Assembly: GCA_021158105.1 (NCBI GenBank) | Contig: JAGGVH010000034.1 | Span: forward strand, 1 to 44,790 | Length of the DNA stretch: 44,790 bases | DNA from: Microcaldota archaeon | GTDB lineage: Archaea; Micrarchaeota; Micrarchaeia; Anstonellales; JAGGVH01 | Direction of reading: 5' to 3' | In this document: piece by piece, positions 31,488 through 39,596 of the stretch | Layout: every line of letters begins with the position of its first letter | Numbering within the stretch: position 1 is the stretch's first letter | Position numbers and translations under genes: made by a program | Notes under the pieces: generated by a model | What the model was told of the DNA's origin: nothing | The model's input: only the letters and a program-made list of their open reading frames with translations | Databases searched by the model: none

Positions 31488-32801
31488 ATGGAAACGAGCA
31501 TGAACATCGAAGGAATAATCATTGATAAGAACAAAAAAGTATACACTATAACAAACGGCAAAGAAACGTTTACTGTGTATTCAGAGAATAATTTGGACAT
31601 TGGACAGTGTGGACAATTCACATTGACTATGGGACCACACGGATACAAATGTCAGGATTTTGTCCAGCGTGATGAAGTGTATGATAAAGTTTACAAAAAG
31701 GTTTACGATTCACTAGAATACAACAGAAAAGAATGGCTCATTAAAGATGACGTTACTGAATGTATAAAACGCAAAGGTGTTGACGTAATCAAACACATAA
31801 TAACATCACATAAACTGGGACGGAAGATCATGGTAAGGTTTCACAATGACGCTGACGGTATTGTAGGCGGGTTGGCAATGAAGATGTTATTAGGCAAAAT
31901 ATTAAACTTTCAGAACCGCGGGGCGATATATACTCCTATGTTTGCAATAAATGACATTTCACTGTTGCACAACACATTTAAACCCATGGTCATTCTGATA
32001 GATTTCGGGTCAGCAGACGAGAACAAAGAAGGATTAACATTATTAAAATCGGCAGGGATCGAAACCATAATCATTGATCATCATCCTTATGACGAAAAAC
32101 CTGAAGTCGATTATTACATCTCCCCATGGGAATGCGGCGGTGATTCGCAATACCCTGCAGGATATATCACATGTGAACTTGTTATGGAGTTTACTGACAA
32201 TGACATGATCCCTAAACTAAGAACTATATCACTTGCAGGTGACAAATCTAATCTTATTCATTTGTCAGATGATGACAAAAATAAAGCAATCATATTAGAT
32301 TATCTGGCAGTATATTCACGTTTTCCTAATACGTTATCATTTTATGAGAGTGTTTTAACTGATGAAAACATACTACGCTCTATAGGAATGATGACTGATG
32401 AGAAAATCGGAGCGATCAAGAAAACTGCTAAGCATTATGTTAAGGAAAAAAAGTTTGACGGTTTAACACTTGTGCTTTTGCATCTTGATAAGTTAGTGAA
32501 AAGACAGGAGTTTCCGTCAAAATCTAAGGCAGCAGGGGCAGTGTTTGAGATGTATGATGACTCTGTTATACTTATAGGTTATGGGAAAAAACTTATAACA
32601 TTAAGAATCAGCCACAATGCTCAAAAGATTATTACCGCCAGGGAAATCATTAAAGAGATGAAAAGGTTATATCCCGAGGGTGTAATTTCTGGTGGGGGCC
32701 ACGATGGTGCTGCAAGCATGAGGTGCGATCCGGTTTTTACTGATATAATTGTAGATGAGGTCGTTAAACTGATTGAGATGAAGGTTGATGGAAACAATTA
32801 A
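31488..32801 (+). CDS. DHH-family nuclease, RecJ/GAN-like, with N-terminal OB-like domain
   Basis: 437 residues. An N-terminal beta-rich domain (about 1-65) precedes the DHH core: RFHNDADGIVGGLAM, VILIDFGSADE and IIIDHHPYDE, ending with VISGGGHDGAASM. The arrangement resembles archaeal RecJ-like proteins, including the GINS-associated nuclease (GAN) that partners with the replicative helicase complex, but a non-GAN RecJ paralogue is possible. The start at 31488 is leaderless relative to a TATA-like box; an ATG at 31500 is an alternative. The stop overlaps the next gene's start region. Confidence 0.9.
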   Translation: METSMNIEGIIIDKNKKVYTITNGKETFTVYSENNLDIGQCGQFTLTMGPHGYKCQDFVQRDEVYDKVYKKVYDSLEYNRKEWLIKDDVTECIKRKGVDVIKHIITSHKLGRKIMVRFHNDADGIVGGLAMKMLLGKILNFQNRGAIYTPMFAINDISLLHNTFKPMVILIDFGSADENKEGLTLLKSAGIETIIIDHHPYDEKPEVDYYISPWECGGDSQYPAGYITCELVMEFTDNDMIPKLRTISLAGDKSNLIHLSDDDKNKAIILDYLAVYSRFPNTLSFYESVLTDENILRSIGMMTDEKIGAIKKTAKHYVKEKKFDGLTLVLLHLDKLVKRQEFPSKSKAAGAVFEMYDDSVILIGYGKKLITLRISHNAQKIITAREIIKEMKRLYPEGVISGGGHDGAASMRCDPVFTDIIVDEVVKLIEMKVDGNN

Positions 32802-33276
32802 GTTTGTTTGCGACGTCATGCTGAAAAACTTGACCAGATGGCTTAGGATGTTTAATGTTAATGCATTATATCCGCCAAGCGAAAGTGATGAAGATGTTGT
32901 ATCATTTGCAGTTCAACACAGTGCAGTCGTTCTGACAAAGGATAAAGAGTTGTGTAAACGACGTGCGGTCATTGGCAAGTGTTATATTATCAAATCAGAA
33001 AATTTAGACGATATGTTAAAAGAGGTTTTTGAAAAATTTTTGCTTCCAGCTCCTAAAACGTTCACACCAAAACTATGTCCGTTGTGTAACGGAGAATTAT
33101 ACAGGATAGGCATTGATGAAATTGAATCAAACAAAAATAAGATACCACCGAAAGTTATTAAAAATTCTGAACGTTTCTGGAGATGTGGCAGTTGTGGGCA
33201 AGTTTTTTGGGAAGGCACGCACTGGAATGAGATAAATAATAGGTTAGAAAGATTAAAAAAGAAAATTAAAAACTAA
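32788..33276 (+). CDS. Mut7-C (PIN-like) RNase domain with zinc ribbon
   Basis: 162 residues. The N-terminus FVCDVMLKNLTRWLRM is the Mut7-C/DUF82 signature with the Asp of the PIN-like fold; SESDEDVV and VLTKDKEL supply further acidic residues. The C-terminal half has two Cys pairs (CPLCNG and CGSCG) forming a zinc ribbon. These proteins are predicted RNases. The ATG at 32788 lies inside the end of the RecJ-like gene (14-base overlap). Confidence 0.92.
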   Translation: METIKFVCDVMLKNLTRWLRMFNVNALYPPSESDEDVVSFAVQHSAVVLTKDKELCKRRAVIGKCYIIKSENLDDMLKEVFEKFLLPAPKTFTPKLCPLCNGELYRIGIDEIESNKNKIPPKVIKNSERFWRCGSCGQVFWEGTHWNEINNRLERLKKKIKN

Positions 33277-33344
33277 AATAAATCCTGATTTTATTAATCA
33301 ACCAAGGTTATATATTTATATAACTTTCGTTTATTAACAATCAT

Positions 33345-33992
33345 ATGGACAAATTGCCATTAGAAACAAAACTAAGAAAGAGAATTCATAGGGATACTGC
33401 TATCCTTCAAGATATTGTTATGGATGAGATTTATTCATCAGTTGACTTAGCATTTCATGGTGGAACATGCATCTGGAGAGTCTACAAAGGGAATAGGTTT
33501 TCTGAAGACCTTGACTTTTACATGAAAAGATGGCATCCTGAAAATGTAAAAAAAGCTCTCAAACGATTAGAATCATTTGGAATTAAATTGACAAAATTTA
33601 AAACTACTGTAAATACGATATTTTCATCATTAAAAAAAGATAATGTATCTGTTAAAGTTGAGATTTCAAAGCCTCATTGGTCTTTTAGGAGTGAACTGAA
33701 AGAATATGAAAGAATAAACGGTTCATATCTCCCAATTTATGTGCTACCTCCTGAAGATTTGTTCAAAGAAAAAGTAGAAACTTACCTTCACAGGAGATTA
33801 ATAAGAGACATATATGATGTTTATCATCTTTATTCAATATGCAACCATGAAAAAATAAAAAAATACGGTAGAATACTTATCAATAATCTGCCAGAACCTG
33901 TTGATGAAAGTGTTCTAAAAACATTAATAATCACAGGGAGAGCACCATCATTTAATGAAATAAAATCAAAACTTGAAAGGTGGTTTTTGTGA
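33345..33992 (+). CDS. AbiEii-like nucleotidyltransferase toxin
   Basis: 215 residues. DNA polymerase-beta-like motif: FHGGTCIWRVYKGNRFSEDLDFY (GG near 45, SEDLDF with paired Asp), and the C-terminal KEKVETYLHRRLIRDIYDVYH typical of AbiEii. In abortive infection and type IV toxin-antitoxin systems AbiEii is an NTP transferase that blocks growth, in some cases by modifying tRNA. A TATA-like ATATATTTATATAAC precedes by 26 bases, so it is leaderless. The usual order is antitoxin then toxin; here the toxin is first. Confidence 0.9.
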   Translation: MDKLPLETKLRKRIHRDTAILQDIVMDEIYSSVDLAFHGGTCIWRVYKGNRFSEDLDFYMKRWHPENVKKALKRLESFGIKLTKFKTTVNTIFSSLKKDNVSVKVEISKPHWSFRSELKEYERINGSYLPIYVLPPEDLFKEKVETYLHRRLIRDIYDVYHLYSICNHEKIKKYGRILINNLPEPVDESVLKTLIITGRAPSFNEIKSKLERWFL

Positions 33993-34507
33993 AATATTCG
34001 CTTTCAATGTTTAAGTCAAAAAAGTATCCAGTTTTTTCTATGAGAGATGTTGTAAGGATAGGAATCCCAAAAACATATGCCAAATTATTAATACATAATC
34101 ATATAAAAAAAGGTGACCTTTACAGAATAAAAAAAGGATGGTATACTTTTCATGATGATCCTATGTTGGTTGTATTTGCTTTCATGCCAGCATATCTTGG
34201 CCTTGAAACTGCATTAAGCATTTACAAAATATGGGATCAAGAAACTATCCCTGTAATCATAACAACAAGAAAAGTAAGAACAGGCATAAGAAAAATCATG
34301 GGGACAAATGTATTAATCCGCAGGATATCACCAAAAGAGTTTACAGACTATTCTTATATAAATTATTATGGTTTTTGGATACCTGTGTCAACACTTGAAA
34401 AAACATACAAAGATTTTATACATTTTAAGGAAAAGATTGATTCAAACACCCTAAGAAAATTAAAACAGAAAATTAAAAAGGATAAGCTTAAACTTGCCCA
34501 AGAATGA
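33989..34507 (+). CDS. AbiEi-like antitoxin with winged helix
   Basis: 172 residues. The GTG at 33989 overlaps the toxin stop (GTGA) and has GAAAGGTGG 5 bases upstream, so expression is coupled. The N-terminal region (VFSMRDVVRIGIPKTYAKLLIHN...GDLYRIKKGWYTF) is the winged-helix segment of AbiEi/Rv2827c-type antitoxins, and the remainder (YLGLETALSIYKIW, ISTTRK-like) is the AbiEi_3/4-type domain. Likely an autorepressor. The 3' end overlaps fibrillarin's stop by 20 bases on the opposite strand. Confidence 0.85.
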   Translation: MKYSLSMFKSKKYPVFSMRDVVRIGIPKTYAKLLIHNHIKKGDLYRIKKGWYTFHDDPMLVVFAFMPAYLGLETALSIYKIWDQETIPVIITTRKVRTGIRKIMGTNVLIRRISPKEFTDYSYINYYGFWIPVSTLEKTYKDFIHFKEKIDSNTLRKLKQKIKKDKLKLAQE

Positions 34508-35141
34508 ACATGTGATGTTTATCATAGGGATCAAGCTCGAGCGTTTGAATAATTCTTGTATCCTTTGAAAGCTGTTTCAGGACTTCTTTATAAACATCTC
34601 TTGGTTTTCTGGTCACGTCAATGCTTTGTGACTTTACACAAAACATATAATATCCATGCGGTTTAAGATGACGTTTAATGTTTTTCAATAAGATGTTAAC
34701 TTGGTTTCTCTGCGAAATGTCCTGGTATACAACGTCAACCTTTGGAATGTCATACCTCTCAGGATGGTTGGCATCTTCGATTATCGGTGCGATGTTGCCC
34801 CTATCTTCAGCAAGATGAATCAGTGGGGGCATGCAAGACGGTGCAACTTCAACAGCTATTATCAGACCATCTAAACCTACTATGTCAGAAACATGTGAAA
34901 TTGTAGTGCCTGTTGATGCTCCCAGATACAAGACTATGCTGCCAGGTGTTATTGGTAATTGTTTTAGTCCTTTGGCAATCGCACCTGCAAGTTTACTTCT
35001 AAACAGGTCCCATATTCTGTATTCCTCCCTGCCTATTCTTATGATCTTCTCATCATAAACTTTCTTTCCAGGAACTAGGTTTTTGGTTGCCAGTTTGCCA
35101 TTAATCCTGTAAACATTTTTGAATATTTCTTTGAGTTTCAT
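34488..35141 (-). CDS. flpA: Fibrillarin-like rRNA/tRNA 2'-O-methyltransferase
   Basis: 217 residues. The SAM-binding Rossmann fold is VLYLGASTGTTISHVSD, with VYQDISQRNQ and the KSQSIDVTRKPRDVY segment with catalytic Lys and Asp. FlpA is the methyltransferase of archaeal C/D box sRNPs. In many archaea nop5 is next to flpA, but no nop5 is here. The 3' end overlaps the antitoxin gene by 20 bases. Confidence 0.96.
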   Translation of the reverse strand: MKLKEIFKNVYRINGKLATKNLVPGKKVYDEKIIRIGREEYRIWDLFRSKLAGAIAKGLKQLPITPGSIVLYLGASTGTTISHVSDIVGLDGLIIAVEVAPSCMPPLIHLAEDRGNIAPIIEDANHPERYDIPKVDVVYQDISQRNQVNILLKNIKRHLKPHGYYMFCVKSQSIDVTRKPRDVYKEVLKQLSKDTRIIQTLELDPYDKHHMFILGQV

Positions 35142-35192
35142 AATAATACTTATCCAACGTAGGTTTAAAAAAGTATTTAAGATTTAAAACAT

Positions 35193-35846
35193 ATGATAAC
35201 CAACAAAAACATTGGAAATGTATTGGAAAAGGTTAAGTTTGCAATACATAACAATACAACTGAAGTTGAAAAGCTTGATACTCCTTTCAAGATTTTGATA
35301 GGGACTGTGTTGAGTGCCAGGACTAAAGATGAAACAACGGGCAAGACGGTCGATCGACTCTTTTCAAAAGTGGACAGCCCTAAAAAACTTAGTAACATGA
35401 AAGTTGAGCAGGTTGAAAAACTGATTTATCCAGTAGGTTTTTACAAAACTAAAGCAAAGAATATTGTGAAACTTTCAAAAATATTAGTAAAAGAATACAA
35501 TTCAGAGGTCCCAGACACTATAACAGAATTGGTTAAGTTGCCGGGTGTGGGTAGGAAAACAGCCAACCTTGTGCTCTCATTAGCATTTGATAAGGATGCA
35601 ATATGTGTTGATACTCATGTTCACAGGATAACAAACAGGTGGGGGTATGTTAACACAAAAACGCCTTATGAAACTGAAATGGTCCTTAGAAAAAAACTTC
35701 CAAGGAAGTATTGGAAAGTGATAAACAGTTTGCTAGTCAGGTTTGGGCAGAACATTTGCAGGCCAGTCCGTCCAAAATGTTCAGAATGTCCATTAAAAAA
35801 TGTTTGTGAATATTATAAAAAGCGATGGAAACTAAAACAAGGGTAA
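35193..35846 (+). CDS. nth: Endonuclease III
   Basis: 217 residues. HhH motif LVKLPGVGRKTANLVLSLAF with the catalytic Lys, catalytic Asp in ICVDTHVHRITNRWG, and 4Fe-4S ligands ICRPVRPKCSECPLKNVC. It is a bifunctional glycosylase/AP lyase for oxidised pyrimidines. The ATG at 35193 follows a TATA-like TATTTAAGATTTAAAAC and has no RBS. The end overlaps the acyltransferase gene by 22 bases. Confidence 0.95.
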   Translation: MITNKNIGNVLEKVKFAIHNNTTEVEKLDTPFKILIGTVLSARTKDETTGKTVDRLFSKVDSPKKLSNMKVEQVEKLIYPVGFYKTKAKNIVKLSKILVKEYNSEVPDTITELVKLPGVGRKTANLVLSLAFDKDAICVDTHVHRITNRWGYVNTKTPYETEMVLRKKLPRKYWKVINSLLVRFGQNICRPVRPKCSECPLKNVCEYYKKRWKLKQG

Positions 35847-36739
35847 CATGGATTGATATAATAAAAACCATTGCAATCATTTTAATTGTAGGTTTTCATT
35901 TTGCTTATGAAATTGAAAAAAATCAGTCAATACGATGGATTGGATTTATAGGAGTTTCTCTTTTTTTTATTGCGAGTGGGTTTATGTTATCTTTCAAATA
36001 CCCAGAAATTATATCATTTAATATTAAATGGCTTAAAAAGAGAATCATAAGAATTATTTCAGTGTATTACCCAGCATTAATCATGATTGTGATGTTGTTT
36101 GGGACTCAAACATATTATAAGGGTTTTACTGACTTAATATCCCATTTTCTATTCTTAAATTTCTTATCACATGATACTGCATACTCAATAATAAGTCCCG
36201 CATGGTTTTTTATTCCTTTAATAGGACTTTACTTTTTGTTTCCTTACCTTAACAGATTAATGAAGAATAATTTATTTTTTATTTTAATAATGGGAATAAC
36301 AATTTTGAACCGATTGGTTGAGAATGTATGGGCATCATTCTCACCATTTTTTTTCATAGCAGAGTTTTGTTTTGGAATAGGACTTGCTCAAAAAAAAGAT
36401 TATTTTATATTATTAACTTCATTGTTTGTTAGTGTTGTCAATCCAATAATGGTGATCCCGTATATTTTGTTCTTTATTTTATCTTATATTAAACTAAATA
36501 ACAAATGGTTAAAATTATTGTTTTATACTATTGGTGGTAACACATTTCTAATATTCCTATTTCATGAAAGTGTGATTAAAGTGATATTAAATGAATGGTC
36601 AATATGTCATTTTGGAATATTGCTTTCTTTAATAATCTTATCTGTTTCAATTGGGATTACAATGTTTGTATCAAAATTAATCTTACAAATTTTCATACCC
36701 TTAAATAAGGTTTCCGCTACAACGGAAGAAAATGGCTAA
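35825..36739 (+). CDS. Acyltransferase-3 family membrane protein
   Basis: 304 residues with about nine to ten membrane helices. The N-terminus WIDIIKTIAIILIVGFHFAYE has the conserved His of the OafA/WecH family (membrane O-acyltransferases for sugars and lipids), followed by RWIGFIGVSLFFIASGF. It overlaps nth by 22 bases. Its last codons (LNKVSATTEENG-stop) lie inside the first of two 56-bp direct repeats bracketing the ATPase gene, so the present C-terminus may be part of an insertion boundary. Base composition is more AT-rich than nth. Confidence 0.87.
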   Translation: METKTRVTWIDIIKTIAIILIVGFHFAYEIEKNQSIRWIGFIGVSLFFIASGFMLSFKYPEIISFNIKWLKKRIIRIISVYYPALIMIVMLFGTQTYYKGFTDLISHFLFLNFLSHDTAYSIISPAWFFIPLIGLYFLFPYLNRLMKNNLFFILIMGITILNRLVENVWASFSPFFFIAEFCFGIGLAQKKDYFILLTSLFVSVVNPIMVIPYILFFILSYIKLNNKWLKLLFYTIGGNTFLIFLFHESVIKVILNEWSICHFGILLSLIILSVSIGITMFVSKLILQIFIPLNKVSATTEENG

Positions 36740-36760
36740 ATATTTCCGTTCAAACGGAAA
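36705..36760 (+). repeat. 56-bp direct repeat, copy 1 (ATPase 1 cassette)
   Basis: Bases 36705-36760 match 38068-38123 with one difference (a/c at the 13th base). It contains the acyltransferase stop and two small palindromes: TTCCG...CGGAA and TTTCCGT-TCAA-ACGGAAA. Copy 1 covers the last codons of the ATPase gene (its stop is at 36750). Confidence 0.95.
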
Positions 36761-38042
36761 CGGCAAACAGCGGAAGAGGAATGTTATTATTACTTATAGT
36801 AGCGTTCATAGTGAGAGTATAAATTTTTAATTTTTTATCTTTTCTTTCATTTTTATTTCCACCAACCTCAAAACCAATATCACCTATTATAAAATCTGCA
36901 ATGTGAGAATAAAAAATGTCTTTTTCATATTTTGATAACACTAAGAATACTGCATCTTCTCTTGCATTACCAACCATATCAGAATATCTACCCAAAGATT
37001 TAGACAACATTATCCGAATTGAAGGAGAATAAAAAAACCATTTTAATGGTCTTTTAAACCTTCTTTTTCTACCAGAATACTGTACACTTTTAATAAGCAT
37101 TGCCTTTTCAAACATACCCAACAGTTTTACAACAGTTTCTTTTGATATGCCAATCGTTTGTGATATCGTTTCGATCTTAACACCATCAGAAGGTATTGTT
37201 GAAATAAAATAAATCATCTGCTCCGCCTTTGTTAAAATAGGTGATTCAACATTGGCAAACTTAGATAAATCTTCATAAACAATCCTTTTTATCATACGTT
37301 TGATCGATTCCTCATATTCGTTTTCATTGGACAATTCTAATGAGAAAGGCAAATCATTTTTAATGTATTCATTAAACAGGGCAAACATATCATAATTTTT
37401 GAACATGGACATAACTTGTATGTATTCCTTTTCTAAAGAATGCCATTTTAAAATTTTTTTATGAATTCTTGAAGATAGAGAATCAGGAATATTTATATCA
37501 TATTTTATACTAAGAAATTCTCTAAAACTTAATGGATATACAGGTAAGTCTTTAGCACGCCTTGTCAGTTCAGATTCTTCTAAACCCAATGATGATGAAG
37601 ATGTTGCAATTATTATAAGGTTAGGCCGAGTATCTATCAACATTTTCAATTTTAAATCCCATTTGTCAATATAAGTAATCTCATCCAAAAGAAGAATGTA
37701 CGGTCTATCAAAACCTATCTTTTTTTTGTTTATATAATCAATGCCTTGAATAATATCAATTATATCCATCTTGTTTATGAACATGTCATCCCCTGAAAGA
37801 TAAGTTCGATTAGTTTTATATTTATCATATATTTGATAAAGAAGGGTTGTTTTGCCTGTCCCGCGTAATCCATGAATCAAAACAATCCTATGCCCTTTTT
37901 TCTTTTTTGCATTTTCAATATCATCTATAAGATTTGATAAATAAAACCTGCTTTTTTTTATCTGTTTGAGTTTAATATTGACTAAGATAGGTAATTCGGA
38001 TTGTTTTGTTATTAAATAATCCACAACTTTTTCAGAGTGCAT
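36750..38042 (-). CDS. AAA ATPase of the AAA_14/DUF4143 type (cassette 1)
   Basis: 430 residues. Walker A is HGLRGTGKTTLL and Walker B LLLDEITYIDKW (acidic pair, Trp), followed by the sensor-like IIATSSSS and a winged-helix segment (TISQTIGISKETVVKLLGMFEKAMLI). The C-terminus carries DFIIGDIGFEVGG, the DUF4143 nuclease-like region with the acidic/Glu residues only partly kept. I chose the ATG at 38042, 26 bases after a TATA box; an earlier ATG at 38060 would precede the likely transcription start. The gene fits exactly between two 56-bp repeats, as if a cassette. Archaeal ATPases of this group are often numerous and sporadic. Confidence 0.88.
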   Translation of the reverse strand: MHSEKVVDYLITKQSELPILVNIKLKQIKKSRFYLSNLIDDIENAKKKKGHRIVLIHGLRGTGKTTLLYQIYDKYKTNRTYLSGDDMFINKMDIIDIIQGIDYINKKKIGFDRPYILLLDEITYIDKWDLKLKMLIDTRPNLIIIATSSSSLGLEESELTRRAKDLPVYPLSFREFLSIKYDINIPDSLSSRIHKKILKWHSLEKEYIQVMSMFKNYDMFALFNEYIKNDLPFSLELSNENEYEESIKRMIKRIVYEDLSKFANVESPILTKAEQMIYFISTIPSDGVKIETISQTIGISKETVVKLLGMFEKAMLIKSVQYSGRKRRFKRPLKWFFYSPSIRIMLSKSLGRYSDMVGNAREDAVFLVLSKYEKDIFYSHIADFIIGDIGFEVGGNKNERKDKKLKIYTLTMNATISNNNIPLPLFAVSV

Positions 38043-38067
38043 ATTATATATATTATCCAAAGGCTTT

Positions 38068-38123
38068 ATAAGGTTTCCGCTCCAACGGAAGAAAATGGCT
38101 AAATATTTCCGTTCAAACGGAAA
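38068..38123 (+). repeat. 56-bp direct repeat, copy 2 (ATPase 1 cassette)
   Basis: Second copy, immediately upstream of the TATA box (38063-38070) of ATPase 1 and five bases from the stop of the deaminase gene. In this position the palindromes TTCCG-N6-CGGAA and TTTCCGT-TCAA-ACGGAAA would act as promoter-proximal operators. Confidence 0.95.
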
Positions 38124-38128
38124 TCATA

Positions 38129-38611
38129 TTAATATGTGCCAGAACGTTTAAGTCTTTTCCATCTCTTTAATTGCTCAACACACTTATCTCTTAATACTCC
38201 ACCAGTGATTTTAATCTTTGACTTTCCCATCAGTTTCATCTTTTTGTTTGAAATTTGCAATTCATTAAACCCAATCCTTTTAGCGTCTGAGATTGATGCG
38301 CCGTAAACTATTCTTTTTATACCTGCCCAGTGGATAGCTGAGAAACACATCGGACATGGTTCAGTAGTTGAGTATATTGTGCAACCTTTAAGTTTGATTG
38401 AACCAAGCTTTTTGTTTGCTTTTCGGATTGCAACGATCTCTCCATGTGCAGTTATATCTGTGCGTTTCCATACTTCATTGTGTCCTTGTGCTATTATTTT
38501 GCCTGTAGGATCTACTATTACTGCACCGAACGGTGTTTGGCCCTGTTGAATACCTTTCTCACAAATTTTGATTGCTTCCATCATAAATTTTTCGTCATCT
38601 TTCTTTGTCAT
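38129..38611 (-). CDS. Cytidine/guanine deaminase family (zinc)
   Basis: 160 residues from the ATG at 38611, leaderless after the TATA-like box at 38630-38641. Zinc-binding motifs are TAHGEIVAI and STTEPCPMCFSAI; GVLRDKC at the end resembles guanine deaminase (GuaD) and TadA relatives. Substrate (guanine, cytosine or tRNA adenosine) is not decided by the sequence, though the GxxRDKCVEQL tail favours GuaD-like. Divergent from the sugar epimerase. Confidence 0.9.
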   Translation of the reverse strand: MTKKDDEKFMMEAIKICEKGIQQGQTPFGAVIVDPTGKIIAQGHNEVWKRTDITAHGEIVAIRKANKKLGSIKLKGCTIYSTTEPCPMCFSAIHWAGIKRIVYGASISDAKRIGFNELQISNKKMKLMGKSKIKITGGVLRDKCVEQLKRWKRLKRSGTY

Positions 38612-38629
38612 GAATAGTACAAAGAAGAG

Positions 38630-38641
38630 ATATTTTTTAAA
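38630..38641. promoter_or_regulatory. Shared TATA-like box, deaminase / epimerase
   Basis: ATTTTTTAAATG lies about 26 bases upstream of the plus-strand ATG at 38664 and, read on the minus strand as CATTTAAAAAAT, about 25 bases before the ATG at 38611. Neither gene has an RBS, so both appear leaderless. Confidence 0.5.
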
Positions 38642-38663
38642 TGTTAAGTTTGATACAATTAAC

Positions 38664-39596
38664 ATGAACATAATAGTGACAGGCGGTGCAGGATTCATTG
38701 GCAGCCATGTAGTTGATAAGTTAATTGAACATCGTCATAATGTTATGGTCATTGATAACTTATCATTTGGGAAAATGGAAAATATTAATCCCTCTGCAGA
38801 ATTTGTTAAAAAGTCTATACTTGATGATTTGTCACAGGAATTCAACTCGTTCAATCCTGATATAATCATCCACCACGCCGCACAGGTTAGCCTTCGTGAA
38901 TCAATACAAAATCCTATGAATGATGCAGATATAAACATCCTTGGAACGATTAATTTGTTAGAATACTGTAAAAAGTTTGATGTCAAAAAATTTATTTATG
39001 TGTCATCCGTGGCTGTATACGGTGAACCTGAAAAGATCCCAATTGATGAAAACCACCCCACTAAACCCACTGCACCGTATGGTACATCAAAACTGTCAGC
39101 GGAAAAATATGTTGAGATGTATGATAGAATGTATGGAGTGCAACATGTAATATTTAGATATAGTAATATATACGGTCCAAGACAGAATGAAAAGGGCGAG
39201 GCAGGGGTGATTACAATATTTATTAATAATCTGTTGAATGGTAAAGAATGTAAGATTTTTGGTTCTGGTGAGCAGACTAGAGATTTTGTGTATGTTGAAG
39301 ATATTGCGAACGCTAACCTCCTTGCATTAAACAAAGGTAAAGGGATATATGTATTAGGGACGGGTACAGAAATCAGTGTTAATGAATTGTACAACAAAAT
39401 AAAAAGTATGTTGTATAATAAAACAGGAAAAGATTATCCCAAACCCATTTATACCGAATGTGTGGTAGGGGACGTAATGAGATTTGCTGTAGATAGTCAT
39501 AAAGCAAAAGAAGAATTAGGCTGGCAGCCACAAATGGAGTTTGATGAAGGGTTGGATAAGACGATTGAATGGTTTAAGAAAAAGGTGGTAGAATGA
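38664..39596 (+). CDS. NAD-dependent sugar epimerase (UDP-glucose 4-epimerase type)
   Basis: 310 residues. The Rossmann motif TGGAGFIGSHV is at residues 6-16 from the ATG at 38664. The catalytic triad is present as SSVAVYG and YGTSKLSAEKY (Tyr-x3-Lys), and HHAAQVSLRESIQNP is typical of GalE-like short-chain dehydrogenases. Likely makes a UDP-hexose or UDP-HexNAc isomer for surface glycans. It overlaps the glycosyltransferase gene by 4 bases (ATGA). Confidence 0.93.
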   Translation: MNIIVTGGAGFIGSHVVDKLIEHRHNVMVIDNLSFGKMENINPSAEFVKKSILDDLSQEFNSFNPDIIIHHAAQVSLRESIQNPMNDADINILGTINLLEYCKKFDVKKFIYVSSVAVYGEPEKIPIDENHPTKPTAPYGTSKLSAEKYVEMYDRMYGVQHVIFRYSNIYGPRQNEKGEAGVITIFINNLLNGKECKIFGSGEQTRDFVYVEDIANANLLALNKGKGIYVLGTGTEISVNELYNKIKSMLYNKTGKDYPKPIYTECVVGDVMRFAVDSHKAKEELGWQPQMEFDEGLDKTIEWFKKKVVE

